Below, piece after piece: positions 25,321 to 33,618 of a stretch of DNA of 64,000 nucleotides (position 1 is its first letter; each line of letters opens with the position of its first letter). The DNA is taken from positions 1 through 64,000 of the forward strand of contig DAOSDC010000002.1 in the NCBI GenBank assembly GCA_035361955.1. Direction: 5' to 3'. Source of the stretch: UBA6120 sp035361955. Its GTDB lineage: Bacteria > Bacillota_I > Bacilli_A > RFN20 > CAG-826. The notes under the pieces are model-generated. The model was not told the DNA's origin, did not search any database, and worked only from the letters and a program-made list of their open reading frames with translations. The translations under genes and the position numbers were made by a program.

Positions 25321-25340
25321 TATTGACAAACCGGTCAATA
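25321..25340 (+). promoter_or_regulatory. Probable TetR operator
   Basis: TATTGAC and GTCAATA are perfect 7-base half-sites with a six-base centre (AAACCG). The palindrome covers the predicted transcription start and lies five bases before the TetR gene, the right place for autorepression of the regulator and the exporter. TTGAC...GTCAA sites are common for TetR-family proteins. Confidence 0.75.
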
Positions 25341-25344
25341 TTAA

Positions 25345-25980
25345 ATGCCTCGCACGAAACAATCGCTTGAACAACTCCAACAACTTCGCCGGCAGCAAAT
25401 CTTAAAAAACTCGCTGCGGCTTTTTGCCATTAAAGGGTATGATGCGACTTCGGTTAACGACATTGCCGCTTCGATTGGCTTTTCCCATGGGCTCATTTAT
25501 CACTACTTCTCCGATAAGGAAGAAATATTCACGACCTTGCTCGATCAATCGCTCGCGCTTGGTTATTTGCCGCTATTCCCACAACTCTCTTCCGAGCAAC
25601 TCGCTAATCCTTTAACTACGCTCAAACAAATCGTCACCCACATTTACGATGAGCTTGAACGCGAGGATTCCGACTTCGGTTATTACTTCTATTTATTCTT
25701 AAACATGCGCTTTCAAAAGACAGCGCCCGCACCAAGATTCAAGGTGCCCCAAAAAGAGCAGCGACCATTTGGCATCATCGTGAGATTAATCGAAGCGGGT
25801 CAGCGCCTTGGCGTGTTTGGAAGCGGCGATGCGCGTGATATCGCCGTCTTGTTCTTTGCCTCAATGCGCGGTCTGACCTACGCTAAATTAAACAGCGAAT
25901 CAAAATTCGCATTGCCCTCAATCAACTCGTTGATGAACATCTTTATCGGAAAGGCGGTTACCAATGCTGAAACTGCTTAA
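25345..25980 (+). CDS. TetR-family transcriptional regulator
   Basis: This is a 211-residue repressor of the TetR/AcrR family. The N-terminal helix-turn-helix spans about 18-65: QILKNSLRLFAIKGYDATSVNDIAASIGFSHGLIYHYFSDKEEIF is the textbook TetR pattern, split here by my reading at the recognition helix near residue 50. The C-terminal ligand domain (about 75-211) is variable, as usual, so the inducer is unknown. The stop overlaps the start of the first ABC gene by 17 bases, so the repressor and exporter are co-transcribed. A palindrome at 25321-25340 lies over the transcription start. Confidence 0.92.
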   Translation: MPRTKQSLEQLQQLRRQQILKNSLRLFAIKGYDATSVNDIAASIGFSHGLIYHYFSDKEEIFTTLLDQSLALGYLPLFPQLSSEQLANPLTTLKQIVTHIYDELEREDSDFGYYFYLFLNMRFQKTAPAPRFKVPQKEQRPFGIIVRLIEAGQRLGVFGSGDARDIAVLFFASMRGLTYAKLNSESKFALPSINSLMNIFIGKAVTNAETA

Positions 25981-27760
25981 ATATCTTAAATACACTTGGT
26001 GGCAAGTGCTCATCGCCATCGCCTTCGTGGCGACACAGGCGTATTTTCAGTTGGAGCTTCCTCGCAAGATGGGTGAGATGACCAATCTCGTCCTTCAAGG
26101 AGCGGAAACAATCGAAATACTTAAAATCGGCGCTTATATGGGCGGAGTTTCCATCATCGTCATCGTCTGTGCGGTCAGCGGCGCCCTGCTTAACTCGTTT
26201 ATCGCCACGACGTTTGGAAAAAACATTCGCGCGGACATCTTTAAAAGCGTCTCCACTTATTCGCTAACCGAATTTGAAAAAATCGGGACCGCTTCGTTAA
26301 TGACGCGGACGACTAATGACGTCGCGCAACTGCAAATGGCGGTTTTCATGGGCATTCGCATCATGATTATGGCTCCGATTATATTCACGATTGCCGTCAG
26401 CAACACATTGCGAAGCAATGCGATATTAACACTCGTGTTTGCCGCGGCGATTCCGTTAGTAATCATCGTCTTAGCGATCCCATTCATCATCGCCTATCCG
26501 TTATTTGACAAGATTCAAAAGAAAATCGATCGAGCCACGTTGGTATTAAGAGAAAACTTAACCGGCGTTCGCGTCATTCGCGCCTTTAATCAACAACGCG
26601 CAGAAGCTAAACGCTACGATGAAGCCAACCGCGACATGACCGGCACGATGATGAAGGTCAACCGCACGATGTCGTTTATCAACCCGGGTATCAACATCAT
26701 TTTCAATCTTACTTATTTAGGCATTTATTTCCTTGGCTTCGCTTCGCTTGATGGCAAACCATTCGATGACCCGAGCAACTTTGTTAATTTTGGCACGATC
26801 ATGACCACAGCCCAATATTCGATCAACGTCATGAACTCGATCGTGATGTTCGCGTTCATCTTTATCATGCTGCCGCGCGCTCGGGCGAGCGCCAACCGCA
26901 TTCGCGAAGTGTTAGAAATGAAACCTTCGATCAATGATCCAACCGAACCAAAACACGCTGGTAAGACCGAAGGTAAAATCGAATTTCGCAACGTTACTTT
27001 CCAATTTAAGGATGCCGATCGGGCCACGCTTAAAAACATCAACTTCGTGTCAAAGCCGGGGCAAGTTACGGCCATCATCGGTTCGACCGGTAGTGGCAAA
27101 TCATCAATCATCAATTTGATTCCCCGTTTTTATGATGTAAGCGATGGTGCGGTTTTAATCGATGACGTCGACGTCCGCGATTATACGCAGGCGGAACTAC
27201 GCTCCAAAATCGGATTTGTACCTCAACAAGCGCTATTGTTCTCAGGTTCGATTGCCGACAATCTACGCTACGGCAACAGCAACGCCCAAGAACAAGACAT
27301 GTGGGAGGCGCTCGACGTCGCCCAGGCGATGAAATTCGTCCAGCGAAACGAGCAACAACTATCGTTTGACGTTTCCCAAGGCGGAAAAAATTTCTCGGGC
27401 GGTCAAAAACAGCGTCTTTCAATCGCGCGGGCTTTAGTTAAAAAACCGGAAATATACATCTTTGACGACGCCTTCTCCGCGCTTGATTTTAAAACAGACA
27501 TTAAACTGCGCCGGGCATTAAAAGATTATGTTAAAAAAGCAACTGTGATTATCGTCGCCCAACGCGTGTCGACGATTATTGACGCCGATAACATCTTGGT
27601 GCTTCACGAAGGAAGTGTAGCGGCCCAAGGCAAACACAAAGACCTATTGCGAAACTGTAAAATATACCGCGAAATCGTTTATTCTCAGCTCGATCCCGAA
27701 GAAATCGACAAAACGATGGAATTGAGTCAACAAGTATTGTCCAACGAGGGGGTCGATTAA
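25964..27760 (+). CDS. ABC exporter half-transporter, degenerate ATPase partner
   Basis: This is a 598-residue exporter subunit with six membrane helices (about 1-320) and an ATPase domain. The ATPase motifs are Walker A GSTGSGKS (373-380), signature FSGGQ (477-481), Walker B FDDAFSALD with Asp501 and Asp502 where the catalytic Glu is expected, and Gln533 in place of the switch His. This matches the degenerate partner of heterodimeric exporters such as LmrCD, BmrCD and TM287/288. The second half-transporter follows after one base. Substrate is not predictable, though the TetR control suggests efflux of a toxic compound. Confidence 0.92.
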   Translation: MLKLLKYLKYTWWQVLIAIAFVATQAYFQLELPRKMGEMTNLVLQGAETIEILKIGAYMGGVSIIVIVCAVSGALLNSFIATTFGKNIRADIFKSVSTYSLTEFEKIGTASLMTRTTNDVAQLQMAVFMGIRIMIMAPIIFTIAVSNTLRSNAILTLVFAAAIPLVIIVLAIPFIIAYPLFDKIQKKIDRATLVLRENLTGVRVIRAFNQQRAEAKRYDEANRDMTGTMMKVNRTMSFINPGINIIFNLTYLGIYFLGFASLDGKPFDDPSNFVNFGTIMTTAQYSINVMNSIVMFAFIFIMLPRARASANRIREVLEMKPSINDPTEPKHAGKTEGKIEFRNVTFQFKDADRATLKNINFVSKPGQVTAIIGSTGSGKSSIINLIPRFYDVSDGAVLIDDVDVRDYTQAELRSKIGFVPQQALLFSGSIADNLRYGNSNAQEQDMWEALDVAQAMKFVQRNEQQLSFDVSQGGKNFSGGQKQRLSIARALVKKPEIYIFDDAFSALDFKTDIKLRRALKDYVKKATVIIVAQRVSTIIDADNILVLHEGSVAAQGKHKDLLRNCKIYREIVYSQLDPEEIDKTMELSQQVLSNEGVD

Positions 27761-27761
27761 T

Positions 27762-29600
27762 ATGGCTGCTCCTCGTGGAAGAATGATGGGGACGATTGAG
27801 AAACCGCGTGACTTTAAAAAGACAATGCGCCGGTTACTCGCCGACTTCCGTCCAATGATGTTCAAACTGGCGATTGTCGCTTTAATCGCCATCATTTCCG
27901 TTTTGTTTTCGATTCTATCTCCTTTATACATTCGCGACATTTTAAATAGTGTCGCTCGCACGCCCGAAAACTTCTTTACGCTGACGCTTGAAGGTCTCAT
28001 CGTCGTCGATTGGATTGCTCTGATTCAACGATTCGCTATCGTTTTGGCCTTTTACGCATCGGCGGCTTTCCTTAACTGGCTCGCCGAATGGCTCGTAATC
28101 CCGATTGCCGCTGGCTATTCATATAACATGCGCAAGAAGTTCCAGGCGAAGATTGACACCTTGCCACTGAACTACTTTGACTCGCAAACATATGGCGAGA
28201 TTCTCTCAAAAGGAACCAACGATATCGATACGATTGCCCGCTCCATGCAACAAATCATCACGCAGGTGATTCACTCGATTTTCCTATTCATCGGAGCAAT
28301 TATCGCGATGTTTGCCAGCAGTTGGCAACTGGCGCTCGTGGCGATGGCTTCATTGCCGTTGACGATTGGATTCACGGTGCTGATTGCCAAACGTTCGCGC
28401 AAACACTTCAAGGTTTATCACAAGAAACTTGGCGTACTCAATTCCCACATTGAAGAAAATTATGGCGGTTTCAAAATCGTCAAACTATTCAACAAAGAGC
28501 CTGAAGCGATTGAAAAATTCAACAAGATCAACGCTGACATGGCTAAAGACGATCGTTATGCCCAATTTTTCTCGGGCGTCATCTATCCGACAATCCATTT
28601 TGTCAACAACCTTACTTTCGTTGGCATATGTGTCGTTGGCGGTTTGATTAATGACATCGGCAACATGGTCGCTTTCTTCGTGCTCATCTCACTATTCCAA
28701 ATGCCGTTCCAACAAATCGGTCAGATTGCCAACATCATTCAATCGAGCGCGGCTGCGGCCGAGCGTGTCTTCTCGGTGTTTGACGAAAAAGAAGTGACTC
28801 CGAATCCGACTGATGCCTTAGTTGATATTTCGCGCATGACGGGCGAAGTCAGATTTGAAGACGTGTGGTTCTCATATAAAGAAGACGCGCCTTTGATTGA
28901 AGCGATGAATCTTGATATACGACCAGGTGAAAGCGTGGCCATCGTTGGACCAACAGGCGCTGGCAAAACGACGATTGTCAACTTGATTCTTCGTTTCTAT
29001 GAAGTCAATAAGGGCAAGATTACGATTGATGGCGTCGATATCCGAAATTATAGTTATGAAGCACTCCGTAATGCCATCGGTATGGTGCTTCAGGATACGT
29101 GGCTCTTTTCAGGATCGATTAAAGATAATATTCGCTATGGTCGCGTCGGTGCTAGCGACGAGGAGATCATCGAAGCCGCGAAAGCTGCTCACGCCCATTT
29201 CTTCATCACGACACTGCCGGGAGGATACGATTTCGTGCTCAATGAAGAGGGCACCAATATCTCGCAAGGACAACGGCAACTTTTGACGATTGCACGAGCC
29301 ATCTTAAGCCAACCCAAGATTTTGATTCTCGACGAAGCGACCTCCAGCGTCGATACACGCACGGAAACGGTCATTCAAGAAGCAATGAATAAATTAATGC
29401 AAAATCGGACGAGTTTCGTGATTGCCCATCGGCTCTCAACGATTAAAAACGCGAAAACGATTCTGGTCATGCGCCATGGCAAAATCATCGAAACCGGCAA
29501 CCACGAACAGTTATTAGCGCTCAACGGTTTTTATGCCGATTTGTATAATGCCCAATTCTCAGGGTCGAATCCGTTGGCCCCGCTTGATATCGAAGCTTAG
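27762..29600 (+). CDS. ABC exporter half-transporter, catalytic partner
   Basis: This is a 612-residue exporter subunit, the catalytic partner of the preceding gene. Six membrane helices are followed by an ATPase with a full Walker A GPTGAGKT (396-403), Walker B ILILDE with Glu525, and switch His556. The signature ISQGQ (500-504) replaces LSGGQ by one Gly-to-Gln change. In a heterodimer this weak signature would face the Walker A/B of the first subunit, so one composite site is degenerate and the other complete. A terminator follows at 29603, closing the TetR-ABC-ABC operon. Confidence 0.93.
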   Translation: MAAPRGRMMGTIEKPRDFKKTMRRLLADFRPMMFKLAIVALIAIISVLFSILSPLYIRDILNSVARTPENFFTLTLEGLIVVDWIALIQRFAIVLAFYASAAFLNWLAEWLVIPIAAGYSYNMRKKFQAKIDTLPLNYFDSQTYGEILSKGTNDIDTIARSMQQIITQVIHSIFLFIGAIIAMFASSWQLALVAMASLPLTIGFTVLIAKRSRKHFKVYHKKLGVLNSHIEENYGGFKIVKLFNKEPEAIEKFNKINADMAKDDRYAQFFSGVIYPTIHFVNNLTFVGICVVGGLINDIGNMVAFFVLISLFQMPFQQIGQIANIIQSSAAAAERVFSVFDEKEVTPNPTDALVDISRMTGEVRFEDVWFSYKEDAPLIEAMNLDIRPGESVAIVGPTGAGKTTIVNLILRFYEVNKGKITIDGVDIRNYSYEALRNAIGMVLQDTWLFSGSIKDNIRYGRVGASDEEIIEAAKAAHAHFFITTLPGGYDFVLNEEGTNISQGQRQLLTIARAILSQPKILILDEATSSVDTRTETVIQEAMNKLMQNRTSFVIAHRLSTIKNAKTILVMRHGKIIETGNHEQLLALNGFYADLYNAQFSGSNPLAPLDIEA

Positions 29601-29602
29601 TT

Positions 29603-29627
29603 AAAACGACCCGCGGGTCGTTTTTTT
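29603..29627 (+). terminator. Terminator of exporter operon
   Basis: AAAACGACCC pairs with GGGTCGTTTT over a two-base loop, followed by a run of T. The opposite strand has a shorter T-run, so it may also help end the gene at 29629-30753. Confidence 0.88.
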
Positions 29628-29628
29628 A

Positions 29629-30753
29629 TCATTTCTTAACATTAATGGCCATAATGTCGATGTTCATCTCATCTTCGGTCAATCCGGCGTGATGACCTTT
29701 GACGTCACCATGGGCAAGCTTGCCTTCTTTTAAGTGGTCGAATGATGCTTTATCGACTGATATGGCGAGAAAATCGCCAATGAATTTATCTGTGATTGGG
29801 TGAGGGTCTCCCTTACCATACCACTGTTCCTCAATGATTTGTTGTCGTGATTTAAGAATGAACTGCCGACCGTATCGTTTATTGAATAGCTTGGCAAATG
29901 CTTTGTGTTTTCCTTTTTTTACATAAAAGTTAGCCGAACGCGGTTCATTCGAAAATGGCCGTTCAAGCATCGCGAACAGTTTATCGTTTTCCTGCTCGTT
30001 GATGAACTCGACATCGATTAGCCCATGATCGGAAAGCACTAAGAATAATGTCGTTGGATGTTGCTTTGATAGTGTTTCCACACCATCGTTAATCGCGCGG
30101 ATGACTTTTTTTACGTTAGGGTGATTGGTCCCAAAATCGTGAATTTCCAAATCTGGTGACACCCAATAACCGTACACGAATGATGGTCCAGCAACGGCGC
30201 ATTGGGCTGACATCATCGTGAAAAATTCATCGAGTGACTTAGCCCCTTTGGGTCTAACAATCGAAGGCCACACCGACGTGACGTGATAGGTCGGATTTTT
30301 ATCCTTAATCAGGGTAAGGATGCTTGGGTAATCAAGTAACTCGCGAATATGGTTGGGATCCAACAGCGGTTCTTTTGTCAAATTGTTCTTGCCGCTGAAT
30401 AGGTCGACATTGGCTGCGACTTCTTGGAAATACTGCGACCAACCGAGCCAACCGGTCTCAATCGGATAACGACCCGATAATAATCCATTGGTGGCGGCAA
30501 CGGTCGTCGGCGGAAACGTCGAGGTAATCGTATGAAGGTGATGCCTAGGAAGCCACGCTCCTTTGGGAAGATGTTTCTTAATAAGCGCGGTCCCGAGTCC
30601 GTCAAATAACAGCACGGCGATTCGATCGGCGTTTTTGATGACATCATCGACTCGTTTAATCGTTTCATGAAACGGAACGACGCCAAAGCGCGCTAAAAGC
30701 GAGTTTGAGAAATTGACGATGTTGTTAGTGGTTTGTGAATATTTGATTTTCAT
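29629..30753 (-). CDS. Alkaline-phosphatase-superfamily phosphodiesterase/nucleotide pyrophosphatase
   Basis: This is a 374-residue enzyme of the phosphodiesterase-I/nucleotide-pyrophosphatase family. The metal-binding start LLFDGLG near 48-54 and the nucleophile region STFPPTT near 79-85 are visible, with later metal ligands in SDHGLIDV near 252 and GDVKGHHAG near 352-360. There is no signal peptide or membrane helix, so it probably acts in the cytosol, unlike many relatives. Such enzymes cleave phosphodiester or diphosphate bonds in nucleotides or phospholipid-related molecules; the substrate is unknown. It stands alone, divergent from ppdK. Confidence 0.87.
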   Translation of the reverse strand: MKIKYSQTTNNIVNFSNSLLARFGVVPFHETIKRVDDVIKNADRIAVLLFDGLGTALIKKHLPKGAWLPRHHLHTITSTFPPTTVAATNGLLSGRYPIETGWLGWSQYFQEVAANVDLFSGKNNLTKEPLLDPNHIRELLDYPSILTLIKDKNPTYHVTSVWPSIVRPKGAKSLDEFFTMMSAQCAVAGPSFVYGYWVSPDLEIHDFGTNHPNVKKVIRAINDGVETLSKQHPTTLFLVLSDHGLIDVEFINEQENDKLFAMLERPFSNEPRSANFYVKKGKHKAFAKLFNKRYGRQFILKSRQQIIEEQWYGKGDPHPITDKFIGDFLAISVDKASFDHLKEGKLAHGDVKGHHAGLTEDEMNIDIMAINVKK

Positions 30754-30875
30754 AATGGTGTATTTTCAACATTACCACAATTAGTGCAAATCATAAAACA
30801 AACAACGCTTTTCAGGTTACTTTTGGCGTTTATTTATCGTATTCGTTAATATCTATGATATTATATTTGCCGTGA

Positions 30876-30897
30876 GTGTGTCCAAACGAGGATGCAC
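30876..30897 (+). promoter_or_regulatory. Hairpin in the ppdK leader
   Basis: GTGTGTCC can pair with GGATGCAC over the loop AAACGA (two G-T pairs). It lies 25 bases before the ppdK start; the ribosome site TGGAGGA is outside it. A TATTAT -10-like element at about 30860 is the only promoter hint. The remainder of 30754-30922 holds nothing I recognise. Confidence 0.35.
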
Positions 30898-30922
30898 GCT
30901 GATATAAAATGGAGGAACACAC

Positions 30923-33556
30923 ATGTCAGAAAAAAAATACGTTTATGGATTTAAAGAAGCCAAAGGGCTTGGCCGTGAGATTTTAGGCGGCAAGGGCGCC
31001 GGTCTCGCCGAAATGACCTCGATTGGCATCCCAATTCCGCAAGGATTCACGATTACAACCGAAGCTTGTAACCTCTACTACGATTCCGGTAAGAAAATTC
31101 CCGAATACGTCATTAACCAAATCTATGCTGCCGTTAAAGTCATCGAACAAGAAACCGGCAAGAAATTCAACGGCGACAAAAACCCGTTGTTAGTGTCCGT
31201 CCGTTCAGGCGCTCGCGCCTCGATGCCCGGCATGATGGATACGATTCTCAACCTCGGTCTCAACGATCGCACCGTCGAAGTGTTGGCAAAAGAAACTGGT
31301 AACGAACGGTTTGCTTATGACTCATATCGGCGTTTCATCGTCATGTACTCAAACATCGCCAAAGGTCATCCGCGCACTGACATGGATAAGATGCTCGAGC
31401 AAATGAAAGAGCACAAAGGCGTCCGCCTCGACACCGAATTAGATGCCAACGACCTCAAAGCGCTTGTCAAACAATACAAAGATTATTATAAAAAAGTCTT
31501 TAAGGAAGATTTCCCCTCTGACACTTACCATCAACTGATTGAAGCGGTCACCGCCGTGTTCCGGTCATGGGATAACCCACGCGCCAACGTGTATCGCAAA
31601 ATGCACGCGATCCCATATTCATGGGGAACCGCCGTCAACGTCCAATCGATGGTGTTTGGCAACAAAGGCGAAACGTCGGGTACTGGCGTCGCCTTCAGCC
31701 GCAGCCCCTCAACCGGGGAAAAGAAACTATTCGCCGAGTATCTTCCTAACGCTCAAGGCGAAGACGTCGTCGCTGGTATTCGCACGCCATTACACATCGA
31801 TTATCTTAAAGAAGTCATGCCGGAAGTTTATGACCAGTTCATGGGAATCGTTGCTAAAATGGAACACCACTACCGCGACATGCAAGACATGGAGTTCACC
31901 GTCGAAGAACGGAAACTATACTTCCTACAAACTCGTAACGGCAAACGTACCGCCGCTTCCGCACTCAAGATTGCTTGCGATCTCGTCGATGAAAAATTGA
32001 TTACCCCCGAAGAAGCCGTGCTTCGCATCGATCCCAAATCGCTCGACAGCCTGCTACACCCAAGCTTTGATCCGAAGTTACTCAAGTCATTAAAGCCAAT
32101 CGGCGAAGGTTTACCAGCCTCACCAGGCGCGGCCACCGGCAAAATCGCCTTCACGGCGGAAGAAGCCCACGAACGTCATGAAAACGGCGAAGCCGTCATT
32201 CTTGTGCGCGCCGAAACTTCTCCGGAAGACATCGAAGGCATGGTCGCCGCCGAAGGCATTCTCACGATGCGCGGAGGCATGACCTCGCACGCCGCTGTCG
32301 TTGCCCGCGGCATGGGCAAATGCTGCGTCGCCGGTTGCTCGGCCGCGCTGATTGACGAAGAAAAACGCATCGTCAAATTCAATGGCAAAGTCTACACCGA
32401 TAAAGACATCATCTCACTTGATGGCTCAACCGGTTTAGTTTATGAAGGCGATGTCAAAAAAGTCGCTCCGGAACTTACCGGTTACTTCGGCCGCATCATG
32501 AAGTGGGCCGATGAAATGCGCACCTTGAAAGTTCGTACCAATGCCGATACGCCACGCGATGCTAAACAAGCGCTCGCTTTTGGTGCCCAGGGTATTGGTT
32601 TATGCCGTACCGAACATATGTTCTTTGATAAAGATAGAATCTTCCACGTCCGTGAAATGATTTTGGCCGATAACACCGCCGACCGTGAAAAAGCGCTCGA
32701 GAAACTGCTTCCTTACCAACAAAGCGATTTCTATGAACTATTCATGGCCATGAAAGACTTAAACGTCACGATTCGCTTATTAGATCCACCTTTACACGAA
32801 TTCCTCCCGCAGGAAGATGAACAAATCGAAGAGTTGGCCAAAGCGCTTGACTTATCGGTTGAACACATCAAAGCCCGCATCGAATACCTCCACGAATTCA
32901 ATCCGATGATGGGTCACCGTGGCTGCCGTTTAGATGTTTCCTATCCGGAAATTGGCCGCATGCAAGCCAAAGCGATTATTCGCGCGGCACTCCAAGCCCA
33001 AAAAGACCTCGGCATTAAGATCGTGCCTGAAATCATGATTCCGTTAGTGCTCGATGTAAAAGAGTTCAACTTTGTGCGCAATCTCATCGTGGAAACAGTC
33101 AATGATGAAATCGCCAAGTCGGGCCAAGAAATGAAATACGAAGTCGGAACGATGATCGAAATTCCGCGTGCCGCCTTGATGGCCGATGAAATTGGCAAAG
33201 AAGCGCACTTCTTCAGCTTCGGCACCAACGATTTGACCCAAATGACATTTGGTTTCAGCCGCGACGATGCCGGTAAGTTCTTACCCGATTACTATGGAAA
33301 GAAGATCTTTGAACAAGATCCGTTCCAAACGATCGACCAAAACGGCGTCGGTCAACTCGTGAAACTTGCGGTCGCTAATGGCCGTAAGGCTAACCCGCAC
33401 TTACATCTAGGCGTGTGTGGCGAACACGGTGGCGATCCGGTCAGCGTCGAATTCTTCCACAATGTCGGACTCGACTATGTATCATGCTCGCCTTACCGCG
33501 TGCCAGTCGCGCGCTTAGCCGCTGCACAAGCTGCCATCAAAGCAAAAAAAGCCTAA
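30923..33556 (+). CDS. ppdK: Pyruvate, phosphate dikinase
   Basis: This is an 877-residue enzyme that interconverts pyruvate, ATP and phosphate with phosphoenolpyruvate, AMP and diphosphate. The N-terminal ATP-grasp domain covers about 1-340. The swivelling phosphohistidine domain has GGMTSHAAVVARGMG with His456. The C-terminal TIM barrel binds PEP, with GVCGEHGGD carrying Cys832 at the end. Length and layout match the clostridial enzyme. In anaerobes it often replaces or supports pyruvate kinase in glycolysis using diphosphate. TGGAGGA precedes the ATG and a terminator follows, so it is a single-gene transcript on the strand opposed to the replication fork. Confidence 0.97.
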   Translation: MSEKKYVYGFKEAKGLGREILGGKGAGLAEMTSIGIPIPQGFTITTEACNLYYDSGKKIPEYVINQIYAAVKVIEQETGKKFNGDKNPLLVSVRSGARASMPGMMDTILNLGLNDRTVEVLAKETGNERFAYDSYRRFIVMYSNIAKGHPRTDMDKMLEQMKEHKGVRLDTELDANDLKALVKQYKDYYKKVFKEDFPSDTYHQLIEAVTAVFRSWDNPRANVYRKMHAIPYSWGTAVNVQSMVFGNKGETSGTGVAFSRSPSTGEKKLFAEYLPNAQGEDVVAGIRTPLHIDYLKEVMPEVYDQFMGIVAKMEHHYRDMQDMEFTVEERKLYFLQTRNGKRTAASALKIACDLVDEKLITPEEAVLRIDPKSLDSLLHPSFDPKLLKSLKPIGEGLPASPGAATGKIAFTAEEAHERHENGEAVILVRAETSPEDIEGMVAAEGILTMRGGMTSHAAVVARGMGKCCVAGCSAALIDEEKRIVKFNGKVYTDKDIISLDGSTGLVYEGDVKKVAPELTGYFGRIMKWADEMRTLKVRTNADTPRDAKQALAFGAQGIGLCRTEHMFFDKDRIFHVREMILADNTADREKALEKLLPYQQSDFYELFMAMKDLNVTIRLLDPPLHEFLPQEDEQIEELAKALDLSVEHIKARIEYLHEFNPMMGHRGCRLDVSYPEIGRMQAKAIIRAALQAQKDLGIKIVPEIMIPLVLDVKEFNFVRNLIVETVNDEIAKSGQEMKYEVGTMIEIPRAALMADEIGKEAHFFSFGTNDLTQMTFGFSRDDAGKFLPDYYGKKIFEQDPFQTIDQNGVGQLVKLAVANGRKANPHLHLGVCGEHGGDPVSVEFFHNVGLDYVSCSPYRVPVARLAAAQAAIKAKKA

Positions 33557-33584
33557 TAATCATTTGCCTTGATTAATTAACAAA

Positions 33585-33613
33585 AACAGTGCGCTACAAT
33601 CGCACTGTTTTCT
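33585..33613. terminator. Bidirectional terminator between ppdK and HD-GYP gene
   Basis: AACAGTGCG pairs with CGCACTGTT over a seven-base loop. A T-rich run follows on both strands, so it can end ppdK (plus) and the HD-GYP gene (minus). Confidence 0.87.
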
Positions 33614-33618
33614 TTAAC

